From Coleophoma eucalyptorum (lineage: Eukaryota; Ascomycota; Leotiomycetes; Helotiales; Dermateaceae): 64,000 nucleotides of DNA. The position numbers and the translations under genes are program-made. Location: positions 3,299,909 to 3,363,908 of the forward strand of contig JALRME010000001.1 in the NCBI GenBank assembly GCA_026120035.1, read 5' to 3'. Shown here piece after piece: positions 55,328 through 64,000 of the stretch (position 1 is its first letter; each line of letters begins with the position of its first letter). The notes under the pieces were generated by a model that worked only from the letters and a program-made list of their open reading frames with translations, ran no database searches and had not been told where the DNA came from.

Positions 55328-56827
55328 TTAAGGACCCCACCGATCAGGCTGATGTCCACCGCCCGGAGTGTTAGGAGATCTTGAAGCTGGTTGGTAGGGT
55401 TGATAACCTGGATAAGACGCCTGCTCCTGAGGGGGAGGACTCCTGCTTGGATATGAAGCTTGAGCAGTATTGTCAAAGTAGCCCTGAGGCTGTTGCTGCT
55501 CTGCGCGGGGGGTTGATCGGCCGCCATATGGCATTTGCTGTGGCGGCGATGGTCTGTTGTCATATTCTGGCTGGTGACCGCCTCCAAAGTCGAAGCCAGC
55601 ATTGCTCATCGGTGGCGAGGCGATTCTGCCTGGACCACGGGAAGGACCACGGCTTGGTGGTGGCATTGGATTATTATATTGCTGATCCGGATATCCTCGC
55701 GAGGAGCCAGTATACTGTTGTTCTAAGGCAGGTGCGAAAGGCCGGTTGGAGTCCCCAGTGTATTGTCGCTGAGGTGGAGGTCGACCGTATCCACTCTGGA
55801 AACTGTTGTCTGAATATGATTCTTGAGGTGAGCTTGGACCGAAGCCTCTCTGTCCCATACCTTGAGGGGCAGGTGAGCCATAGCGTCGTCCCATGTCGGA
55901 TGGAGCAGGAGATCCATATCTACCAGGTCCAGCCATACCGGGACCATTCTGTGGCGCTCCAAATCCTCTTCCATTCTGGTTGAATCCATTCTGGTGTCCA
56001 CTCTGGTTATAACCGTAAGAGTCGAGCGGGCTTGTAGCGGTAACATCACTGTAGTCATTTGGATGCATTGCTTGTCCAGGCTGACCATAACCCATTGGAC
56101 TACCAGGGCCGTGACTCAAGGGTGTTGCCGTACGTGAAATCAACGGTAATTCCTGTCCGGTTGCTGGATCCAACGTTCCCATTTCCATACCATCCTTCTC
56201 GTCATCAGTAATAATCCTCTTCTTGCTCGCTGTCTCCCAACTAGGCATTGGCGGTAAGGCGTCTTCCGACAACTGAGCCTTTGGCTCTACCGCGAGACCA
56301 TTCTTCCCCACCTCGAATTGGGCATATTGAGGCGGTCCTGCCGCAGGAGCTGCAAGCCCACCACCCATCATTGGAGCCGGAGCTTGATAACCTTGATTTG
56401 ATGGGACGGGGTCGAAGGTATCCAGGTGTTTGTGCGGTTTGTTCTTTTTTCCATCACAACATCCTCCGCAGCAATCACAGCACTTCAGGAACGAAAAGCA
56501 GGCACAACAACAAGACAGCCCACAGCATGCGCACCGCACTATGCAAGTAATAATCGAAAGAACTATGAGACCGCCGACAATAATAGCTGCTATGACTGGC
56601 CATCTGTACAAGGTTAGCCAGAGAAGTAAAACGAAAAGCGGACGAATAACTAACTTGCAGTATGTCGCCGCCATACAATTATCCCAACTGCTAAAGGAAT
56701 CGGCGACGCTGGAAACCTCAGAGCTGATGGTTCTCTTCCCAAGCAAACTCCTGAAAACCACATTCCCGATCTTCTCCATCGCACTCCTCCTCACACTCCT
56801 CTGCATAGCCTCTGAAATATGAGGCAT
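55328..56827 (-). CDS. Single-pass membrane protein with Cys cluster and Pro/Gly/Gln-rich tail
   Basis: Exons 56827-56655 and 56603-55328 (1449 nt, 482 aa). A short N-terminal domain (about 1-58) with NCMAATYCK precedes one membrane helix (WPVIAAIIVGGLIVLSIITC). Immediately after it come 14 Cys within about 32 residues (CIVRCACCGLSCCCAC..KCCDCCGGCC), a likely palmitoylation or metal-binding cluster. The rest is a low-complexity cytosolic tail rich in Gly, Pro, Gln, Tyr and Ser with RYGSPAP and PSRGPSRGPG repeats. Similar fungal proteins are often labelled fibroin-3-related; function unknown. The 51-nt intron (donor GTTAGT, branch GCTAAC, acceptor TACAG) is free of stops in frame. Confidence 0.85.
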   Translation of the reverse strand: MPHISEAMQRSVRRSAMEKIGNVVFRSLLGKRTISSEVSSVADSFSSWDNCMAATYCKLVIRPLFVLLLWLTLYRWPVIAAIIVGGLIVLSIITCIVRCACCGLSCCCACFSFLKCCDCCGGCCDGKKNKPHKHLDTFDPVPSNQGYQAPAPMMGGGLAAPAAGPPQYAQFEVGKNGLAVEPKAQLSEDALPPMPSWETASKKRIITDDEKDGMEMGTLDPATGQELPLISRTATPLSHGPGSPMGYGQPGQAMHPNDYSDVTATSPLDSYGYNQSGHQNGFNQNGRGFGAPQNGPGMAGPGRYGSPAPSDMGRRYGSPAPQGMGQRGFGPSSPQESYSDNSFQSGYGRPPPQRQYTGDSNRPFAPALEQQYTGSSRGYPDQQYNNPMPPPSRGPSRGPGRIASPPMSNAGFDFGGGHQPEYDNRPSPPQQMPYGGRSTPRAEQQQPQGYFDNTAQASYPSRSPPPQEQASYPGYQPYQPASRSPNTPGGGHQPDRWGP

Positions 56828-58676
56828 CTTGACTTCCTTCCTTTCCAGAGTCCGCCTTCACGAATGCAACACGAACGAAGGAATAAGTTTACCCTTTCCC
56901 AAACCCAAATGAATGCTTGACACAGTTATTGTCGTCGTCACCTGCAAATGCTGTTGCAGCGCAAGTGGTTCGTCTCGTCTCGTCGCGTCGCAGATCCTCC
57001 CTACTCCATCGCCAATTTCCGCGAACTTAAGATCGGCCGGCTATCACACTCGAAAAATCTAGGATGAGGGTATCCGGGTTGGCTGATTGTCACTTCCGCA
57101 GTGGCTGCAGTGGAAGACCAAAAATTAAAATGGGGGAGTTGCAAAGTTTATGGTTGCCGGCGGAGATCGCGTTACACACGCACTCTCTCTTCCTCTTGCT
57201 AGTTGTGGCTGTTCTAACTCGGCGACTGTAACCTGAAGCTCGTGCTGCTTCCTACGCGGTGTCAAAAATGCCTTCTTGCTACGCGATACTTGGGCGCGGG
57301 CGGCTCTAATAGGAGTTGAAACAATGCCGAGGGATGGCCTGAACGGGCTGTGCAAAACTACCGGTGACCTTTCGGAAACTGTTTTTGGCTTGCTCAACAG
57401 CGAGGGGGCTAAAAGAGCGGTGGTGGTGCAGGTACTAGGCTATGTTCTTGTATACGATGGCGAAATCCAGTCGCATCGAGGATATAGTGCTATTTTGCGA
57501 AAAGAAGGACGGTTGGGCAAGGTAGGGCGAGGCAGGGCAAGTCAGACTTGTGGTGGTGGTGCATGCAGTGCTGCGCTGGTGGGATGGCGAAGGGAATCCT
57601 GACTGTGCCGCTCTATCACGAGCAGTCTCACACTCTGCGCTGTCGTAAGGAATGAATGACCGAAGTTGGGACGGTAGGTTGAATGGGAAAGAAGCAAAGA
57701 GCGACAGACAAACAAGAAAGGCGGTGTTTGTCGAGATGAATAGGCTGGCTTTGCCTGCTGCTGCTTTGACCCTGTCTTGCTCTCGATATCGCACGTAAAC
57801 CCGAATTGCGAATTGCGGTAACGAATTCTGGTCAGGGGCGCCAAGGCGGACTGATTGGCCAATTACTTTGTGGCTATGGCTCAGATTCTCGTCTCGATCC
57901 GACGCGCGTTCTGTATGTCACTTTCTCACCATCAGCAGAGGCTGTTTGTATCTTGGGTGGGCTTTTACAGATGCAATATTTCTTGTGCTTACTTTCAACC
58001 TTAAAGCCCTGGAGGCCTTGGGGGGTGAGCTCGTGTTTCTCTATACTTATCTCTGGTGGCTGGCTAGTAGTCGGTGTATTCTGGGTGCGCGCATTAGTGC
58101 TCGCAGTGGTGCGGATTAGGGGAGTGAGGGGGTCTATGGCTGGGGATGCTAAGGGGACAATCAAAGGCCCTGCGGCGGAGATTCTGCGTGATGTGCGTAA
58201 CAATCTGCCCATTGCTCTCAGTTCATCTGATGCACATCAATCCCACAAAATGTCACATTCAACGGTCGCACGAGGTATCATATTCGACACAGGGCGAGTG
58301 GATCTGTCTGCCATTCTGAAGATTACCTATCTATCCCCGACATCAACCGTTGCTTATTTCCGCACGCACTTTTGGGAGAAATTGTGAAATTGTGCCACTG
58401 TGCAAGCCGAATTATTTGCTTGAAGTTGCAATTTCCACAGCCAGTATTTCAATCTTCGACCTCTCCACTGTCCTTCCATTTGTTTACAATACCATTCTGT
58501 TTCCCGTCACAAGGACCGTGTGCCGATGTTGATATATTCCATCCCGAGACGCCCCTTGACGCAAAGAAAAATCCACATTATCATATCATTAAAACCCTTT
58601 CTCGACGGCCATCACTGCGACCAGATGTATTGTGTCTTTTCAATGCTTCGATGACGCAAGCTCCTTATCTAACTCC
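56828..58676. other. Intergenic, no recognised gene
   Basis: 1.85 kb upstream of the Cys-cluster gene. A basic minus-strand frame at 57125-57397 and plus-strand frames at 57806-58387 were considered without finding support. Confidence 0.5.
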
Positions 58677-59267
58677 TTATCTGACAATGGCATTACCCTT
58701 CTTGTCTGGTGGCGGGCCAGCAGGCGCATCGTAGACCGGATCACCACCGCGCTGAGGTTGATATGCGTTCGAAGGAGGCTGCAACTCATAAGCACCGCTG
58801 GCATGATGACCATAGTAACCCTCATTGCTATTGAATGTGTTCCCCGTCATCTGGTTTCCCATGGGTGAAGGAGTATATGGCGGAGCTGGAGCACCATAGT
58901 ATGGTTGTGGTTGTCCGTAGTAGCCTTGGTTATTTTGGTAGTTGCCGACTGGTGGCTTGCCTGCAAACCAGCCTGTTCCATACATGGGCTGCATACCACG
59001 GCGGCGGCGACGACGATTGTTGATGCAGGAGAATGCGATGGCAATGAGGAGAAAGATCACGATGATCACGACTAATGCCACCCAGCGGCCCCAGTTGTCC
59101 CAGGTCGAGGAGTAGCAGCCATAGTAATCGCACCTGAGTAGGCAAGTTAGTATACTGATATATACCTGTTTGCAGAGATGTGGCGAAGGTACTTACGAAA
59201 CATTATCGTTGTTGTCGATGGACTGTCGGGCAGCCAAAGCCTTGAGGTTTTCTAATAAAGGTGCCAT
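58677..59267 (-). CDS. Rcr1/Rcr2-family membrane protein (chitin / Congo red)
   Basis: Exons 59267-59197 and 59133-58677 (528 nt, 175 aa); the 63-nt intron has donor GTAAGT, a perfect TACTAAC branch and CTCAG. A short N terminus with Cys (CDYYGCYSSTWDNWGRW) is followed by one membrane helix (VALVVIIVIFLLIAIAF) and a basic stop-transfer run RRRRRR. The cytosolic tail is Tyr/Pro/Asn/Gln-rich with PY-like motifs (PPYTPSP; ending DAPAGPPPDKKGNAIVR). This is the Rcr architecture: in yeast Rcr1/2 affect chitin deposition and bind Rsp5 through PY motifs to control plasma-membrane protein traffic. Confidence 0.88.
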
Positions 59268-61363
59268 AGTTGTAAAGGTTTCGTTCTTTCGCCCTCGCAG
59301 ATTCGAGTGCCAGTGACTTTTGTGATGGAAATGAAACACTGATGTCAACTGTCCGGGGTAACGTCCCAAGGTTGAGATGAAGTTGCAAGGATGCGGCAAA
59401 TTCAACTGTGGCGGCGATAATGGCCTTTGATATGTGGTGAGGACCAGAGAAACGAACCCCAAATACGACGAGCTGTCGAATATGAGAATCCGTTGGTTCC
59501 TGAGATTATTTGGAATGGGGAGATATGAGGTGAGATGGGAAGAGAGTGGAAGGAGAGAGGATTAAAGGAAGCAGGCAGAGATGGTTTCGCCAGTGTGGTT
59601 CTGCGGTTGCGTCAAGGGCCAGAAAATCGAGAGGTGGGAAGAAAGGTGGCTGTGCAGATCACACACCATCAAAGAAAGACAACCAGCTCCGGAAGATCAG
59701 GACAATTCGAAGGATTCTGGCAGGGCCTATCTATCTGTCATATATTCTACTCTGTTGCTGGGCACACAGGCCAAGGAATTCTTGTTCTGATCTGAGTTTT
59801 ATGGCAATCTCCTGGACAATTGTACTATCCCTAACGCATCTCCCTTGCCTCCAAATCGCGATTTGGCTTTCGTTTGGAAGGCAAACAGTGAGGGCGCAAG
59901 AATGGAAATGTACATACGTATAAACACGGCAGCCGGGCTTGAAGAGAGCCCGGAACCAAAACAGGGAAGGTGCCGCGTGGGCCAGTGTCTTGCTAGAGGT
60001 CGATAGCTAGAGCTGAAGCAAGGCGGCCAACACTTGTATGTAGGTACCTTCCTTCGGACTATTTATTGTAACAGCTGAACAGGGCAGGATTCCACTTGCT
60101 TACTTCACGTTCTTTAGCTGCAGCAATCTCTAAGATACAGCAGAGTATAGATCACAGTCCAGAGCTGCTCTAGAACTTATTTTGATCGCTTGCACCGCAG
60201 CACCAAAGAGTGAAGAGGTGACTGCACATGTGGAGGGCGCGCCGTACCGAAGCTACCACTGTAAGTCGCCGCTCACTCCTCGTAACTAAAAGTCAACTCA
60301 ACACAACTCAGCCCAGCTCCATTATTCAACCCAACTCCCTCCAACGCTTTTTGTCTTTTGTTCTCTGGCTCGCTCGCTCTCTCGCATACCAAGCCAATCA
60401 ATTCCCACCCCTAAGCGTTGCCATTGCCACTACCTGTACTGGATGTGATACCTCAGGACAGACCAGGTCGGCTCAGGGCAGTTGTAAGCAAGGGTTGACC
60501 TGGAATCAGAGTGCCAACGCATCAATGATCCAGTGGTCTGTGTGTAGCTCTAGGAACAATTCGCTGGCTCTGCAGATTGGAAAGAAAGCACATTTCCCTT
60601 CCTTTCACTCTTTACTTCTACTTTTCGCCCTTCCTTCGTCGTGCTGTTGATTCCCTTCATTCTTGTAAAGGCATCTCCTTGTCGCGATACTACTTGTATT
60701 TCGGTGCTGTGGCATTCCCGTTGCGACCGAGTCTTGTTAGCCGCTTTCCTTGGTATGGTATCCCAGGGCACAACTACGTCGGCCTCAGCTTGGAACCCTC
60801 AGTTGTCGCGCGCACCTTACTTGGCCAGAATATACGACATTCACAGGGCAGTGCGGTCTCCCTACCTTACTTCGGAGAGAATTATTAGCCACAAGAACAA
60901 GCAGACAGTCAAAAGTTGGCACAAAATTGGAGATGCTGTTGATTATAACTCTCCACATCCCAACACCACGCGATGCCTGCAATTATTCGAATATATTACT
61001 ACGATCTGGAATGCCGCCACAAAGAAAATCCACCTTCCCAACACTCGGGAAATCTCCCTGTTGAGAACTGATGCAAGCAAACGCTAGTCGTAAGGTCGTC
61101 TCGTCGTTGCAGACATGGCGCATAAAAAGTGTATGAGGTAACAACATTCCCTCACTGTTGCCGGATACAAAAGTCCAACCGAGTGGTTGGCATGGAAGAG
61201 AAGTCATCCGAAAGAAAATGTACGGTTTTGCAGGTCTCGCATGCCTAAAATGAGTAGGTTTTGTCTTTCCTTCATACCATAACCGTCGTTATAGGCCTTC
61301 GAAATCGACCTCTAGGTTCTGAAGCTTATGACCTATTCCTCGCTGAAAGTCCTTCAAGTCACT
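59268..61363. other. Intergenic, no recognised gene
   Basis: 2.1 kb between the RCR start and the ARL8 stop. Overlapping plus-strand frames at 59535-59923, 60228-60650 and 60577-61087 lack coding character. Confidence 0.5.
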
Positions 61364-62211
61364 TCAGTGACTTGCACGCGCGACAAGCCATTGAAGCACA
61401 GCATCCAAGTTGGTCTCCTCCTTTGCGCTGATTCCGTAGCAGCTTACCTCTCGATGAGAGATGCTCTTCAGATCCAGCGCATCGATTAGCTCATCGACCG
61501 AGAGCTTCTCCTCAAGATCCGATTTATTTCCGAGCACCAGCAGAGGAATTCCCTCGAGAACCGGCTTCTCAAGGAGTTCATGGAGCTCTTCCTTTGCAAC
61601 TGGCAGTGCTTCCGTGTCTGCCGAATCGACGATGAAAACGATCGCATTAACACCTCTGCAATACCTCTCCCACATCGATCGAAACCGCGGCTGCCCTCCA
61701 AGGTCCCAGCATTTCAGTGTTACATGGCCCTTTTGCACTCGCTTCATGTTAAAACCAACGGTCGGAATGGAGCTATTGCGGAGGTCAGTACACGACTTTT
61801 GACGGAGTGGAGCTATGTGGTGGGGTTATCGCGTGCTCCCCACCTCCAAGCAGTCAATGTGCTGGATGGTGCTACATACTCAAGAGTGAACTCTCCGCCC
61901 TGTCCTTCACATCAGTACCGTCCTGCTAGATCCTCAAGCGCATGGATGAAGCTCTTACCGCCAATACTCGAAGTAGTGATGTCTTGCCCGCATTTTGCAG
62001 ACCGATCATCGTAATATCCATCTCAGTCGCCCTGCACACCCACCACGATATCAGCATCGGCAGTAGTAGGTCGTAAAGAGAGATGATGATGGACCATCTT
62101 GGGCTTGTGATCGCGCATCGCACAACATCGTCTCCCATATTGACACAACAGTATCACCTACCAGAACAGCCTCAAGAGCCAATCATACACCCTCTTGAAT
62201 AAACCTGCCAT
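61364..62211 (-). CDS. ARL8: Arf-like small GTPase Arl8
   Basis: Exons 62211-62162, 62031-61959, 61899-61880, 61772-61364 (552 nt, 183 aa). Arl8 recruits effectors to lysosome/vacuole-type membranes. The N terminus [17 protein letters not shown] is an amphipathic helix used for membrane attachment in place of the myristoylation glycine. G1 is GLQNAGKT (27-34), switch 1 [11 protein letters not shown]3 WDLGGQ with [13 protein letters not shown]4 NKSDL and G5 near SAKEETNLD. Exon 3 is a 20-nt microexon coding GGEFTL. It is divergent from RPA2. Confidence 0.94.
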
Positions 62212-63474
62212 GATGACCCAGTAGCGGTGCTGTAGTGCCCTGAATTTATGTCCTTTCTTTGGCGGGTGTTTGCGTAGAAGTCGCGCAAGGCTGCGTGGGA
62301 TGCGGGCAGCAGATGGATGGAGCTGATGGGGAGGAAATGCGCCGGGACGCAGGAATGGTAGGACAACGTAGATAGATAGAGAGATAGGTAGATAGCAATA
62401 TTGAATAACTTGCGTACGGACTCGCAGACCAACGAGCTTCGCAGTGGTGACGGAATCGCAAGGAAGCGCGGGTGATGGGCCAGAAAGTCGAGAGTAGAAA
62501 GTAAGAGCAAGCAGATGCAGAAGCAGCTCCAGAGCGAGCGGGCAAGGCACGAACAAGAACCGCCCAAGCTTCTTTCGGCAATGTCAAGCACAGATCGGAG
62601 GATTGCCGTGGCCGTAGAGGAGCATCAACGAGAAAATGATTGACGAAGAAGAAACGAAAAGAGGAGAGGGTTTTTAATATTAATACGGCAAGCTAGAACG
62701 TGGGATAATTTGACTGGGGATTTGGGCCTGATGGGCGACAAAGAAGGCGATGTGAAGGTGAAGCTGAAGCTGGAAGAAGCACAAGTCAACGGCAGAAGCA
62801 GAGAGCGGGAAGCAGATGCAAGACGTAAGGCAAGGCAAGGCAAGGCAAGGCAGTAGAAACGCCTCAGGTGCAGTGGTTGGTGGACGGAGCATGATGGGTG
62901 CAGGCAATACTGGTAGCACTTCTAGCGCAGAGGGGGTCGAGGGGAACAGAAGGCCAAGAGGGGCCAGAGGGAACAGAGGGGGATGCTGATGAGGTGCCTG
63001 AACTTGGGCCTTTGGGCACCACTCTTTGCACCATTTAGGGGATGCCAGAGGGCCGTTAGGCTTCGGCCTGGCCCTGGACTGGCTCGGGGGTCTGTGATTG
63101 CAGCGGCCGGTCACCAACTGGTGCACACATCAGGAGCAGCCTCAGCCATCAGCAGCCAAACATCTGATCTTGTCCCTCCCGCCCCGTCTTTTGTCCTGGC
63201 CCTGCGCATCTGGCGAGTGTGCGGTGCCGTAGACTCCTCGGCCCAACTGCATCTACCCATCCCGCACAACCGATAAGCCCGACCGTCCTGGTCTTATCAG
63301 CCGAGCATAATTTTGCATCGCAAGAACTTTTTGTCCGGCTCTCGGTTTTGCTCCAGCAACAGCCTGGAGACTGTGTTGAATGAGCATTCCCTCTTGTAAG
63401 TGCCATAACACCGATACACCTACATGCCTGCGCATGATGCAATAATAGCCGCTAATTCCATCTGCCAGTTCACC
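62212..63474. promoter_or_regulatory. Divergent region between ARL8 and RPA2
   Basis: 1.26 kb with both promoters and leaders. Contains five tandem aaggc units at 62827-62851 and a likely 5' UTR intron of RPA2 at its right end. Confidence 0.55.
63396..63468 (+). other. Probable 5' UTR intron of RPA2
   Basis: GTAAGT donor, GCTAAT branch and TGCCAG acceptor six bases before the ATG at 63475. Removing it also removes the upstream in-frame ATG at 63424. Confidence 0.55.
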
Positions 63475-64000
63475 ATGGCTCCCTCTGCACTTTCTCCGAC
63501 CAGTACGACCTGGTCCCATGAATTCGATACTGTCCGCAGAGAGAAGCTCTTTCGAAACCCCCCAACCGACCACTCTCCCTACCCATTGCTTCAAGCTGCT
63601 GTCGCTCCTCATATCGAGTCTTTCAATGCTGTCTTTGAGAAAGATGGGTTGTTAGCGCAAGGTATCAAGGATATTGGCACCCAGACTTTCCTTGATGGCG
63701 ACGATCGATTAGGACCGGCCGGCAAGAATAAATTGGAGATCAAGATCAAGGACTTCTATCTCGAAAAGTCTATGCTGCCAGCATCCAACAAGTTCTCCAC
63801 CAAGAATCGAGAAATCTTCCCCGCAGAATGCAGAGAAAGGCATGTTACCTACAGAGGGAAGTTCAGCGTTCGGTGCGAGTACCGAGTCAATGGCGGGGAT
63901 CCCAAAGAATTTGTGCGAGAGTTGGGACAATTGCCATTGATGTTGAAGGTGTGTAAGCACGAAAAATGCAAGGACCAAAGCTAACCACTACAGTCAAACA
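63475..64000 (+). CDS. RPA2: RNA polymerase I second-largest subunit, 5' part
   Basis: Exon 63475-63948 (158 codons) then an intron 63949-63993 (donor GTGTGT, GCTAAC branch, TACAG acceptor) and the first 7 nt of the next exon at the window edge, reading SN. The N-terminal protrusion domain of Rpa135 is clear: PYPLLQAAVAPHIESFNAVF, DRLGPAGKNKLEIKIKDFYL, FPAECRERHVTYRGKF, ELGQLPLMLKSN. Makes 35S pre-rRNA in the nucleolus. Truncated by the window end. Confidence 0.93.

Noticed and set aside
55381..55983. 200-codon plus-strand ORF
   Set aside because: Antisense shadow of the low-complexity tail of the Cys-cluster membrane protein.
57125..57397. Basic 90-codon minus-strand frame
   Set aside because: Looks partly protein-like, but no start with good context or usable splice sites could be found.

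Overview
The window is nuclear DNA of a filamentous ascomycete. Nearly all protein genes carry short GT-AG introns (about 50-100 nt) with CTAAC-like branch sites close to the acceptor, and the encoded families are typically fungal (Pil1 eisosome protein, type IV arginine methyltransferase, Rcr protein, AA9 LPMO, CE16 esterase). Protein flavour and the large gaps suggest a plant- or litter-associated Leotiomycete-like fungus, but that placement is inference. I saw no rRNA, tRNA, CRISPR array or intact transposon.

Layout. 0-12.3 kb is mostly housekeeping: OST1 (-) and a hexokinase (+) share a divergent promoter, followed by RMT2 (+), a STIMATE/YPL162C-type membrane protein (-), a 29-codon cysteine-rich spliced mini-gene (-) and splicing factor SF3B6/p14 (-). 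12.3-17.1 kb is gene-poor. 17-29 kb holds a PTR2 peptide transporter, a secreted CBM1-CE16 esterase, a possible SUKH/Smi1-like protein, a frame-broken small membrane-protein gene and a secreted DUF7872-like protein. 29.9-32.7 kb has proteasome beta-5 (PRE2) and an uncharacterised multi-pass membrane protein. After another 4.5-kb gap, 37.2-43.6 kb holds an amino-acid permease, a secreted phospholipase B-like protein and an AA9 LPMO. 43.6-47.6 kb is empty. 47.6-63.9 kb holds a membrane protein, the eisosome gene PIL1, a His/Arg/Ser-rich small ORF, a Cys-cluster/Pro-Gly-rich membrane protein, an Rcr-family protein, ARL8 and the 5' end of RPA2 (RNA polymerase I second subunit), the last two divergent.

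How the genes relate. Housekeeping genes sit at both ends. The middle 26 kb is a sparse accessory zone rich in secreted proteins (CE16, DUF7872, PLB, AA9) and nutrient uptake (PTR2, amino-acid permease). Both transporter promoters carry paired HGATAR (GATA-factor) sites, which fits nitrogen control. There is no biosynthetic-cluster logic.

Most notable observations: two interchangeable 40-nt first exons for hexokinase; the cysteine-rich mini-gene whose last Cys lies in a separate exon; a GC-AG intron inside a spliceosomal gene; a 51-nt intron that stays open in frame and encodes an extra hydrophobic segment beside a transmembrane helix; and a phospholipase B-like protein lacking the conserved family arginine. 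Exon borders were placed by eye from splice signals and protein continuity; coding lengths were checked for frame.
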